Source: Actinomycetota bacterium (GTDB lineage Bacteria; Actinomycetota; Acidimicrobiia; Spongiisociales; UBA5794). Taken from it: 47,686 nt of DNA. Shown in pieces: positions 37,959 to 45,905 of this stretch. Numbering within the stretch: position 1 is the stretch's first letter; every line of letters begins with the position of its first letter. A model generated the notes under the pieces. The model was not told the origin of the DNA. It did not search any database and worked only from the letters and a program-made list of their open reading frames with translations. The DNA is taken from the NCBI GenBank assembly GCA_030123765.1, contig JASJXX010000009.1, positions 1-47,686 on the forward strand. Direction: 5' to 3'. The position numbers and the translations under genes were made by a program.

Positions 37959-38623
37959 CTGTTGCCCTGCGAGAGGTTCGCGATCGCTCTGCCGAGGTCA
38001 CTTCGCGCTTCAGCCAGCATGCGGGACGCCCGGACTTCACGTTCTCGAGCATCAATGAGCACGGTCTCCCCGATGCTTGACTCTGCTTCGACGGTACGGT
38101 AATGCGTCCGCGACTCAGCACGTGCGTCAACGGCCCTGCGGACCTCGCGCATCGCCGCGACAGTCGCATTGGCTGCCTCGACGGTCGCGCGGTCAGGCGC
38201 GGTCACCTCAAGCGAGTAGAGGCTGTCACTTGCTCGACCGAGCCGCGTATCGATCCGACGCCAGGTGTCGGCGAGTGCGGAAGCTGCTTTGGCACCGCCC
38301 TCTGATGTTCCCTCAAACGTCGCATTGCCACGCCACGTCGCAAGATCTTCTGAGAGAGCGTCGTAGAGCCATCGCGCCTCCGTGTACCCCTTCCTCGCGT
38401 CCTCCCTCCAGATGTGTGACGACGAGGTCAGCGCGGGGCTCCTCTTTGACCCGCGCCACACAAGGGCGAGAAGCAGAATCAGAAAGGAGCTCAGAACAAA
38501 GGGGAGAAGCCACCAGGGGGTCGACGCTTGCGATGTCGCCCCGTTCGGCGCGTCGACGGCAAGGCCGCAGGATGTGAGGAGAAGTGCCGGGGCCGCCGCG
38601 GCCAGCAATAGTCGAATGCGCAT
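37955..38623 (-). CDS. putative lipoprotein with membrane segment
   Basis: The 222-residue product begins with a lipoprotein signal (RIRLLLAAAAPALLLTSC), with the lipidated cysteine predicted at C19. A second hydrophobic segment (WWLLPFVLSSFLILLLALVW) near residues 37-56 and a long helical, Ala/Glu/Arg-rich domain follow. Function unknown. The ATG at 38623 has GGAAGGGAG upstream and is preferred to 38704. The 3' end overlaps the convergent dehydratase by 4 bases. Confidence 0.78.
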   Translation of the reverse strand: MRIRLLLAAAAPALLLTSCGLAVDAPNGATSQASTPWWLLPFVLSSFLILLLALVWRGSKRSPALTSSSHIWREDARKGYTEARWLYDALSEDLATWRGNATFEGTSEGGAKAASALADTWRRIDTRLGRASDSLYSLEVTAPDRATVEAANATVAAMREVRRAVDARAESRTHYRTVEAESSIGETVLIDAREREVRASRMLAEARSDLGRAIANLSQGNS

Positions 38624-38710
38624 CCGTCTCCCTTCCAAGGCCGATCTCCGCCAGCATCCTACCGGGCATCGAGTTCGGTCAGGCTGGACTCTAGGGGAGA
38701 GCACGTCACG

Positions 38711-39904
38711 CTAGAACTGGCCGGGCGTCCAATCGCTGAGGGCGAACGTCTTGCGAGTTCTCAGCGCGTCTCGTACAACATCTTCAGGGATGCGCTCCAT
38801 GGTCTCGCTGATCGCCCGCTCCGACGCTGCGGTCGCGACGGGTCCCCCGGCCGAGAGATCGCAGACCTCTTGAGCTCTCGCCGAGAGTTCCGCTGTCCCG
38901 ACGATCCGTGCGAGGTCGATGATGGACTCCTTCGGAAGCCCGAGTAGTGGCCGCAGAATCGGAGTCGGAGATGACTTGGAGACTGCTACGAGATGCGGGA
39001 GTGTCTGGCTCGACACTTGCCCGAGGGCGTCCCCGGTCAAGAGAGCTGCAATGTTGACACTCTCAGCGATCTCGCTCGCCGCCTGAGTCATCAGCACCTT
39101 GAGCGCGACCTGACGCATACGGGGGTCGACGTCCGCGAAGAGAGCATCCCTGACCGGCTCGAACTCGACGAGGTGCACCACCGGATTCGTGCCGTGGCCC
39201 CAGCGGCTCCAGAGTTCCCTCGCAACCGCGAGCGCGTGGTCGGCTTGGGCGCAGTTCAGCGAGAAGTGGACGAAGTCGACGGGGCAGCCCCTCGACATCA
39301 GCATCCACGCGGCAACCACGGAATCGAACCCTCCGGAGACAAGGCAGAGCACACGGTCCTGTGATCCGAGCGGCAATCCACCCGCTCCCTTCTGGTGATC
39401 GACAACGAGGAAGGCCGATGCGTCGAATACGTCGACACGCACTTCTACTTCCGGACTCGTCAGATCAACGCCACCGGACACGCTGTAGAGCTCCGAACCG
39501 ATCTGCATCGCGAGATCCATCGAGTTCCAGTCGTGGGTGCCTCGACGCTTGACACGTGCAGCGAAGGTCCTCCCCCGTACGCGTGCAGACGCCATCTCCC
39601 CCACGCGGCGCGCAAGCTCGTCCATGGTGCCGAAGGGGACCGCGCGGACGGAGTCCACAGACGAGATGCCAAAGACCGATCGCGCCGCCAGACGTACCGC
39701 GTCCATCTGCTCAGGGTCCGGAGTGAGCTGGAAGCGATGTGCTCCCCTCCGTCTGACCTCCCCCACGTAGCCGGCCGCTTGCACTGCTTCGGTGAGGTTC
39801 GACCGTACTCGCTGTATGAATCGTCTCTGCGTGCGGCGCGACTTGAGAAACACGTCTCCAGAGAGCGTCACATGCAGCAGAGTTTCCGGATCGAGGTCAG
39901 CCAT
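38711..39904 (-). CDS. thiI: tRNA 4-thiouridine sulfurtransferase ThiI
   Basis: ThiI makes s4U8 in tRNA and can feed sulfur to thiamine synthesis. The 397-residue protein has an N-terminal ferredoxin-like/THUMP region (about 1-165) and a PP-loop domain with SGGFDS at 190-195 and TGDALGQVSSQTL near 290-302. C348 (AQEVCDLS) aligns, from memory, with the PP-loop-domain cysteine of E. coli ThiI. There is no rhodanese domain, so sulfur must come from another donor. The short C-terminus is typical of the rhodanese-less form. Confidence 0.94.
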   Translation of the reverse strand: MADLDPETLLHVTLSGDVFLKSRRTQRRFIQRVRSNLTEAVQAAGYVGEVRRRGAHRFQLTPDPEQMDAVRLAARSVFGISSVDSVRAVPFGTMDELARRVGEMASARVRGRTFAARVKRRGTHDWNSMDLAMQIGSELYSVSGGVDLTSPEVEVRVDVFDASAFLVVDHQKGAGGLPLGSQDRVLCLVSGGFDSVVAAWMLMSRGCPVDFVHFSLNCAQADHALAVARELWSRWGHGTNPVVHLVEFEPVRDALFADVDPRMRQVALKVLMTQAASEIAESVNIAALLTGDALGQVSSQTLPHLVAVSKSSPTPILRPLLGLPKESIIDLARIVGTAELSARAQEVCDLSAGGPVATAASERAISETMERIPEDVVRDALRTRKTFALSDWTPGQF

Positions 39905-39950
39905 ACAAGAATGATACGAGCCGCCGCGCCTTGAGAGCCCTGGTCGTGTC

Positions 39951-41150
39951 CTAGACGGTCACGAAGCGCACAAAACGCCTCTTGCCCACCTGCACCGTGG
40001 CATTCTCCAGAGCGTCACGGCTGAGCGTCTCTGCGTCGATGCGTTCGCCGTTGACCTTCACGGCTCCCTGTTTGATGAGGCGTCTCGCCTCACTATTGGA
40101 CGCGACGAGTCCGGCGTCAGCGAGTGCCTTCGGGAGCCACACCTCCGCGTCGGTGGGCAGCGGGGCGGTAGGGATCTCCGCGGGAACCTGCTTCTCGCGG
40201 AAGAGACGGTCAAACGCGTGCTCCGCCACTCCCCCACTCCCAGTGCCGTGGTATCTCTCGACGACTCTGCGTGCGAGATCGCGTTTCATCTTCCCCGGAT
40301 GGGCAGATCCGTCCGCAAGACCTGATGTGATGCGAGCGAGCTCGTCTCCTGTGGCTCCAGCGGCGAGGCGGAACCACTGGGGTATGAGCTCGTCGGGGAT
40401 CGACATCGTCCCGCCAAACATCTCTTCCGGGGTCGCTCTCACTGAGATGTAGTTGCCGAGTGACTGGGACATCTTTTTCACTCCGTCCGTGCCAACAAGG
40501 AGCGGCACCGTGGCGACGGATTGTGGCCGCTGCCCTGCTCGTTCCTGGAGATCCCGTCCCATGAGCAGGTTCAGGAGCTGATCGTTACCACCGATCTCCA
40601 CGTCGGCTCGCACCGCGACCGAATCTCTTCCCTGGAGAATGGGATACATGAACTCGATGAGTGAGATCGGTTCGTTCTCCCTCCATCGGGTAGCGAAGTC
40701 TTCACGGTTCATCAGTCTCGCAACGGTCACCTGAGCGGTGAGTTCGAGGACGTCTGACATGTCCATTGGAGCGAGCCACTCACTGTTGCGTCGCAACTCG
40801 AGGTTCTCCTCGAGCAGGAGCGACCGAATCGTCGGAAGGCACGCATCAATGTGCGCGTCCACTTCTCGAGCAGAGAGCCGATCGCGCGTCGACTCCTTCT
40901 CCGAGGGATCACCGACCTGCGCGGTGAAGTCACCGAGGATGAGTACCGCTGTGTGCCCCATCTCCTGGAAGCGTCGCAACAAGTCGAATACGACAGCCCA
41001 CCCGAGTGTCACATCGGGAGCGGTCGGGTCGACACCCAGCTTGACGCGGAGCGGTTCTCCGCGTTCAAGCTGGCGGAGGAGCTCTCCCTCGGGGAGGGCG
41101 ACATCGACTGTCCTTGTGATGTAGTCGAATTGCTGATGCGGAGACTTCAT
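39951..41150 (-). CDS. tyrS: tyrosyl-tRNA synthetase
   Basis: TyrS charges tRNA-Tyr. The 399-residue protein has the Rossmann catalytic domain, KMSQS (class-I KMSKS loop), GNDQLLNLLMGRDLQ and a C-terminal S4 domain. The HIGH-type motif, normally HLGH after DPTAPD, reads TLGW at residues 48-51. Everything else looks normal. It lies after the 3-methyladenine glycosylase, in the same mpg-tyrS order as Mycobacterium Rv1688-Rv1689 (from memory). Confidence 0.95.
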   Translation of the reverse strand: MKSPHQQFDYITRTVDVALPEGELLRQLERGEPLRVKLGVDPTAPDVTLGWAVVFDLLRRFQEMGHTAVLILGDFTAQVGDPSEKESTRDRLSAREVDAHIDACLPTIRSLLLEENLELRRNSEWLAPMDMSDVLELTAQVTVARLMNREDFATRWRENEPISLIEFMYPILQGRDSVAVRADVEIGGNDQLLNLLMGRDLQERAGQRPQSVATVPLLVGTDGVKKMSQSLGNYISVRATPEEMFGGTMSIPDELIPQWFRLAAGATGDELARITSGLADGSAHPGKMKRDLARRVVERYHGTGSGGVAEHAFDRLFREKQVPAEIPTAPLPTDAEVWLPKALADAGLVASNSEARRLIKQGAVKVNGERIDAETLSRDALENATVQVGKRRFVRFVTV

Positions 41151-41193
41151 ATGCGGTCGCAGGCTAGCGCCATCACAGTGGCCTCAGGCGTAT

Positions 41194-41748
41194 CTACCCG
41201 TTGCGAAGAACGAACCGCCAGGGTCGATCCGCAGCAGCGGAGATCCCTATCCTTGGCGTCACCTCGTGAGTAGGCACGGATGCAGCGAGGCGCTCGATGC
41301 GGACAAGGCCTTCTCCGAGCATGCTTCCCGATGCCGCACCGGTGACACCGAGCGCCTGGGCAAGTCTCCCGGGGCCGTCTGCGAGATGATCGGGGCGCCC
41401 CCGACGCTGAACAGCCGTACCCACTCCGGCAACTACCTCACCTCCTCGAAGGAGTACAGCCTGGGGCTCGCCTTCGGCGCCCGTGACGAAGTTCATGCAC
41501 CAGTGGATGCCGTACGATCGATACACATACAGCATGCCCGGGGGCCCGAACATCGGTCTGTTCCGTTGTGTCCGCGACCGAAACGCATGGCTCGCAGGAT
41601 CGTCCCTCCCCCCGTACGCCTCCACCTCGTTGAGCCTCACGGAGACGGTCTCCCCATCGATCGCCGTCGAGATCACCGCGCCGAGCAGGCGGACCGCAGC
41701 TTCGGGAGATTCGCCCGCCAGGAAGCCAGTGTCGAGAGAACCGGTCAG
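41194..41748 (-). CDS. mpg: 3-methyladenine DNA glycosylase (AAG family), apparent CTG start
   Basis: This AAG/MPG glycosylase removes alkylated purines. NEVEAYGGRDDPASHAF contains the catalytic-glutamate region, and MLYVYRSYGIHWCMN and PGRLAQALG are family motifs. The only canonical start, a GTG at 41676, would drop the first part of the fold. The frame stays open upstream and encodes the conserved segment LDTGFLAGESPEAAVRLLG. It begins at CTG 41748, which overlaps the pheT TGA as CTGA. No ATG, GTG or TTG lies in that interval. The full product is 184 residues. Confidence 0.9.
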   Translation of the reverse strand: MTGSLDTGFLAGESPEAAVRLLGAVISTAIDGETVSVRLNEVEAYGGRDDPASHAFRSRTQRNRPMFGPPGMLYVYRSYGIHWCMNFVTGAEGEPQAVLLRGGEVVAGVGTAVQRRGRPDHLADGPGRLAQALGVTGAASGSMLGEGLVRIERLAASVPTHEVTPRIGISAAADRPWRFVLRNG

Positions 41749-44144
41749 GCCGTGCCCCGCAGCTCTCCGCCGGTGCGTTTGACGACCCTCGCTGCGATCG
41801 CCTGGCGAATCGGGGTGACCTCTGCGTCTGTCAGTGTGCGGTCAGATGCCCTGAGGCAGATATTGACGGCTACGGATCTTCGACCCTCCCCGATGGATGC
41901 ACCGGTGAAGACGTCGAAGACACGCACATCCTCGACGAGATCACTCCCGGCCTCTCTGACCGCGTCGATCAGGATCGACGCGGGGACGTCCGCATCGAGG
42001 GCGAATGCGAGGTCGAACACAACCGGGGGGAAGGCGCTCGGTGCAGCGAACTGCCACGGACCGGATTCGAGAAGGAGCTCCTCGAGATCGAACTCTCCCG
42101 CGACGACACGGCCAGAGAGGCCGTATGCGTCAACCACGTTCGGGTGGATCTCCCCGAGTGCACCGATCACTCCGTCACCGAGGATGATCTCAGCGCAGCG
42201 GCCAGGATGAAAGGGCGCAACATCGGCCTGACGGAGCTGCGTGTGGGGCAGTCCGAGCTTCTCGGCAAGAAGTTCCCAGACGCCCGACGCGTCAAAGACA
42301 TCGAAATCGGTTGCCTGTGTCAGCCAGTCAGCGGCCGTCTCACCGGCAAGCACGAACGCGAGGCGGTCAGGCTGCTTGGGCAGCTCCCCTCCGTCTGGTA
42401 GAAAGACCTTCCCGATCTCGTAGAGCTGCGCGGAGGTGTTTCTGCGAGCGAGACCCATCGATGCCGCCTTGAGAAGCCCGGGAACCAGCGTCGTGCGCAT
42501 CACCCCCTCTGTGTCGTTGATCGGATTGACAAGTCTGATGCCTGCGCGCGCGGGGTGGCCCGATTCCAGACCGAGACGGTCGAGATCGTGCTCACCGATG
42601 AAGGAGAAGGTGATCATCTGATAGAACCCGGCGCCTACCATGATCTCCCTGATCTCCCTCATCCGAGTCTCGCGCTGACCGAGTCCCCCACCGGGTCCCT
42701 GAGGCACCGTGTCGGGTATCGAATCGAAGCCATGGAGGCGCGCGATCTCCTCAACCAGGTCCACGGGTCTCTGCACATCTGGCCTTCTCGTCGGGACGGT
42801 GACGACGAGCGGATCGCTGCCTTCAACCTTGAAGGTCAACCGTTCGAGCAGCTCCTTTGTCGTCGCACCATCGATGGAGATTCCCAGGATCCTCTCCGTC
42901 TCAGAGAGCGGGTAGCTGATCTGCCACTCCTCGATAGCTCCAGGATTTACGTCCACGGGTTGTGGCGCAGGTGCACCTCCGGCAATCTCGGTGAGGATCT
43001 GAGCGACCCGATCGGCTGCAAGGACGCAGAACGACGGATCCGCGCCCCGCTCGAAGCGTTGCGAAGCCTCTGAACGCAGGCTCAGCCGCTTCGACGTCAT
43101 GAGGACGCGTGCAGGGTTCCAGTAGGCAGCTTCGATGAACACGTCCCTGGTGTCGGCGTGTACCTCGCTTGACGCTCCGCCCATGACTCCGGAGATGGCA
43201 ACAGGAATCTCACCATCGGTGACAACGATATCGGCGGCAGTGAGCGATCGCCGCTGGCCGTCGAGTGTGACGATCCCTTCGCCATCATGCGCGAGACGGA
43301 CACCGATCGTGGTGCCAAGCCTGGCTATGTCAAAGGCGTGAGTGGGGTGGCCGAACTCGACCATGGCGTAATTCGACGCGTCGACGACGTTGGATATCGG
43401 ACGGATCCCTGCCTGAGTGAGCCGCCATCTGAGCCAGTGCGGTGAGGTTCCCACCGTGATCCCGCGAACCTCCCGGCCCGCGAATCTCGGACAGGCGTCT
43501 GCATCCTCGATCACCACCGAGATGCACGTCGGAGCCCCGGATTCGGTCACCTTGATGCCGCGGTCCCTGAGAGGTGTTCGGTAGAGAGCAGCCAGGTCGC
43601 GGGCGAGACCATACACCGAGAGACAGTCAGGGCGGTTCGGGGTGACCTCCACCTCGTAGTACACGTCAGGGAGGCCGATCACGTCGGCGAGGGGCGCACC
43701 GATCATGCTCGCAGCACCCGGATAGTCATCGTTCAAGACCATGATGCCCTCGGCTTCCTCACCGAGATCGAGTTCTCTCTCAGAACAGATCATGCCGTTG
43801 GACGCGACCCCGCGGATAGCACGCCTCGTGATCTGGAAATCACCGCCGAGCACCGCACCTGGCACGGCGACGGGCACGACTGCACCGGCCTGAAAGTTCC
43901 ACGCCCCGCAGACAATGTCGAGCACTTCGCCACCCACATCGACCTTGGTGAGGCGTACCTTGTCTGCGTTCGGGTGCGCAGAGACTTCCTGCACCCTGCC
44001 AATGACGACGCCCGCAAAGGTTGGCTCGATCACCCGGAATTCAGCGATCTCATGGCCGAGGCTCTCGAGGGCCTCAACGAGGTTGTGCGGATCACCCGCC
44101 GGGATCTCAACGAACTCCCTGAGCCATGACAGAGTGAACTTCAT
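41745..44144 (-). CDS. pheT: phenylalanyl-tRNA synthetase beta subunit
   Basis: PheT is the large subunit of the alpha2beta2 PheRS. The 799-residue protein has the N-terminal EMAP-like tRNA-binding domain (about 40-150), B3/B4 editing domain, B5 domains, the inactive catalytic-like core and a C-terminal ferredoxin-fold anticodon-binding domain. Length is normal. The start overlaps pheS as ATGA. The stop overlaps the CTG of the glycosylase gene. Confidence 0.96.
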   Translation of the reverse strand: MKFTLSWLREFVEIPAGDPHNLVEALESLGHEIAEFRVIEPTFAGVVIGRVQEVSAHPNADKVRLTKVDVGGEVLDIVCGAWNFQAGAVVPVAVPGAVLGGDFQITRRAIRGVASNGMICSERELDLGEEAEGIMVLNDDYPGAASMIGAPLADVIGLPDVYYEVEVTPNRPDCLSVYGLARDLAALYRTPLRDRGIKVTESGAPTCISVVIEDADACPRFAGREVRGITVGTSPHWLRWRLTQAGIRPISNVVDASNYAMVEFGHPTHAFDIARLGTTIGVRLAHDGEGIVTLDGQRRSLTAADIVVTDGEIPVAISGVMGGASSEVHADTRDVFIEAAYWNPARVLMTSKRLSLRSEASQRFERGADPSFCVLAADRVAQILTEIAGGAPAPQPVDVNPGAIEEWQISYPLSETERILGISIDGATTKELLERLTFKVEGSDPLVVTVPTRRPDVQRPVDLVEEIARLHGFDSIPDTVPQGPGGGLGQRETRMREIREIMVGAGFYQMITFSFIGEHDLDRLGLESGHPARAGIRLVNPINDTEGVMRTTLVPGLLKAASMGLARRNTSAQLYEIGKVFLPDGGELPKQPDRLAFVLAGETAADWLTQATDFDVFDASGVWELLAEKLGLPHTQLRQADVAPFHPGRCAEIILGDGVIGALGEIHPNVVDAYGLSGRVVAGEFDLEELLLESGPWQFAAPSAFPPVVFDLAFALDADVPASILIDAVREAGSDLVEDVRVFDVFTGASIGEGRRSVAVNICLRASDRTLTDAEVTPIRQAIAARVVKRTGGELRGTA

Positions 44145-45163
44145 CGGTACTGCTCCAGCGTACGGACGTCGGGGTCGATCAACGTCCGCAGGTCGGTTAT
44201 CCCGTGTCGGACCATCGCCATGCGCTCCACTCCCATTCCGAACGCGAACCCGGTCAGAGTCTCGGCGTCATAGCCAACCTGTTCGAACACGGCAGGGTTC
44301 ACCATCCCGCATCCGAGAAGCTCGATCCACTCCCCCTGCGTGTACGCGTGCATCTCGGCTGACGGCTCGGTGAAGGGGAAGTAATGAGGAATGAATTTCA
44401 CCCGGGTGTCAGGCCCGAAGAACTGTCGGGCGAACTGGCCGAGCGTCCCCTTGAGGTCTGCGAACGTAATGTTGTCGTCCACGGCGAGCCCCTCTATCTG
44501 ATGGAAGACAGGGAGGTGCGTCGCGTCGATAGCGTCGGCGCGGAACACTTTCCCTGGCACGACGATGTAGACGGGCGGGTCATGGGACTCCATGTGCCGC
44601 GCCTGCATCGGGGAGGTGTGCGTGCGAAGGAGTATCTCGTCTGCCGTGTCGCCGTACTCCAGGTAGAGGGTGTCACTCTCAAGGCGGGACGGGTGTGTCG
44701 AAGGGATGTTGAGCGCCGTGAAGTTGTAGAACTCGGTCTCCGCTTCAGGCCCCTGCACCATGGTGTAACCGAGCGCGACGAAGATGTCGACGATCTCGTC
44801 CATCGTCTGCTGGATCAGGTGGTGCGTCCCGCGTCTCGGGACGCGGCCGGGGAGCGTCACGTCGACCCTCTCTGCCTCCAGCGTCGCGTTCACTTCTGAC
44901 GTGTGGAGTTCGGTCCTCCTGACTTCGATCTGGAGAGCGATGTCCGCCGCCAGGTCGTTGATCGCCCGCCCTGTCGCCCTCCGCTCCTCGGGATCCTTGA
45001 TCTTTCCAAGGTCTCGCCGGGCTTCTGCCACGATCGAACGTCTCCCGATGGTTGTGGCTTCGATCTCGTCGAGATCGGCGAGCGTTGCTGCGTCCTGGAC
45101 GCGTCGTGGCGTTGCGTGTCTGAGTTCTTCGAAGTGGTCCATGCGATCTGGCAGGTTAGCCAC
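44141..45163 (-). CDS. pheS: phenylalanyl-tRNA synthetase alpha subunit
   Basis: PheS carries the catalytic site. The 340-residue protein has an N-terminal coiled coil, then the class-II core with TDLRT, PVYIVVPGKVFR (motif 2), FHQIEGLAV and GFAFGMGVERMAM (motif 3). Two starts are possible: the GTG at 45163 and an ATG at 45142 (MDHFEELRH). I keep the longer one, with low certainty. The GTG lies in the loop of a 5-bp hairpin (GTTAG/CTAAC). Confidence 0.95.
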   Translation of the reverse strand: MANLPDRMDHFEELRHATPRRVQDAATLADLDEIEATTIGRRSIVAEARRDLGKIKDPEERRATGRAINDLAADIALQIEVRRTELHTSEVNATLEAERVDVTLPGRVPRRGTHHLIQQTMDEIVDIFVALGYTMVQGPEAETEFYNFTALNIPSTHPSRLESDTLYLEYGDTADEILLRTHTSPMQARHMESHDPPVYIVVPGKVFRADAIDATHLPVFHQIEGLAVDDNITFADLKGTLGQFARQFFGPDTRVKFIPHYFPFTEPSAEMHAYTQGEWIELLGCGMVNPAVFEQVGYDAETLTGFAFGMGVERMAMVRHGITDLRTLIDPDVRTLEQYR

Positions 45164-45168
45164 CTAAC
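45155..45168. promoter_or_regulatory. inverted repeat over the pheS GTG start
   Basis: GTTAG (45155-45159) and CTAAC (45164-45168) form a perfect 5-bp stem with a 4-base loop, on the minus strand GTTAG-GTGG-CTAAC. The candidate pheS start GTG (45163-45161) is in the loop. It could influence pheS initiation or be chance. An ATG 21 bases downstream would escape it. Confidence 0.3.
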
Positions 45169-45172
45169 GGGG

Positions 45173-45199
45173 GCCGAGGGTTCAGATGCCGAGGGTTCA
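45173..45199. repeat. two tandem copies of a 12-base repeat upstream of pheS
   Basis: GCCGAGGGTTCA occurs at 45173-45184 and 45188-45199, a 15-base period, in the gap between pheS and the Fur-family gene. Too short to be a CRISPR or a known element. Possibly a paired regulator site or leader element for pheST. Confidence 0.6.
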
Positions 45200-45277
45200 C
45201 AGGCCGATGGCGTGCAACGCGCAGCAGGGATGCGGATCAGGCGTGAGGAAGTACTTGAGACGCCGACCCGGACCGAA

Positions 45278-45727
45278 CTATGCAACAGCGCCATCGTCGG
45301 CGACGCAGACGGGGCATCGACCCCTGACGATCACCTGAGCCTCATCGACCTCCGCGCCCGGTAGATCTGTGTCGAGGCATGGCTTGGATCCGACGTAGCA
45401 CGGAATGTCAATCACGACGCCACAAGAACGACACACGAAGTGGTGGTGCCACTCGTCAGCAATCTCGTAAAGCGTAGCGCCAGGGCCGTGGTCGGCCTGC
45501 ATCACAAGCTCGGCAGCAGCCAGATCGTTGAGTACCTTGTAAACGGTCCCCCGGCTGAGGGAGGCGTCCGCCTCATTGAGGAAGGAGAGGACATCATCTG
45601 CCGTCCGGTGCCCTCCAACTCGTCGCAGCGTTGCGAGAACAAGTATCCGCGGACGAGTCGCCCGCAGACCCGCTTCTCGGACGCGGTTCGCCCATCTCAC
45701 CTCTTCTCCCTGCTGTTCACGTGCCAT
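45278..45727 (-). CDS. Fur-family regulator (PerR/CatR-like)
   Basis: The 149-residue product is a Fur-family metalloregulator. It has a winged helix with RPRILVLATLRRVGGHRTADDV and SRGTVYKVLNDLAAAELV, a dimerisation domain with HHHFVCRSCG, and two CxxC zinc motifs (CRSC and CPVC). Its neighbour, divergent, is a catalase gene. Together with the lack of siderophore genes this suggests a peroxide sensor such as CatR/PerR rather than an iron or zinc regulator. The ATG at 45727 has CCGGAGAACCT before it; a start at 45775 is rejected. Confidence 0.88.
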   Translation of the reverse strand: MAREQQGEEVRWANRVREAGLRATRPRILVLATLRRVGGHRTADDVLSFLNEADASLSRGTVYKVLNDLAAAELVMQADHGPGATLYEIADEWHHHFVCRSCGVVIDIPCYVGSKPCLDTDLPGAEVDEAQVIVRGRCPVCVADDGAVA

Positions 45728-45784
45728 AGGTTCTCCGGGTCTCTCATCTGGTGAAGGTCGTGCAGACGCGATCATTCTACATTA

Positions 45785-45812
45785 GACTGTGTCGTGATTA
45801 GGATACACAGAC
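45785..45812. promoter_or_regulatory. candidate Fur/PerR operator in the fur-katA divergent region
   Basis: GACTGTGTC (45785-45793) and GATACACAGAC (45802-45812) form an imperfect inverted repeat around a TGTGT/ACACA core (45788-45792 and 45805-45809). It lies between the Fur-family gene and katA, in a stretch rich in A and T compared with its neighbours. This is a good place for autoregulation and control of katA. Protein specificity is inference. Confidence 0.5.
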
Positions 45813-45905
45813 CACGTAGGAGACCACCCCGCGGCGTGCTATGAATGTGCAGCACAGGGCTTTTGACGAAGTCAGTAACCGACGACGAAGGATCGGACTA
45901 CCACC

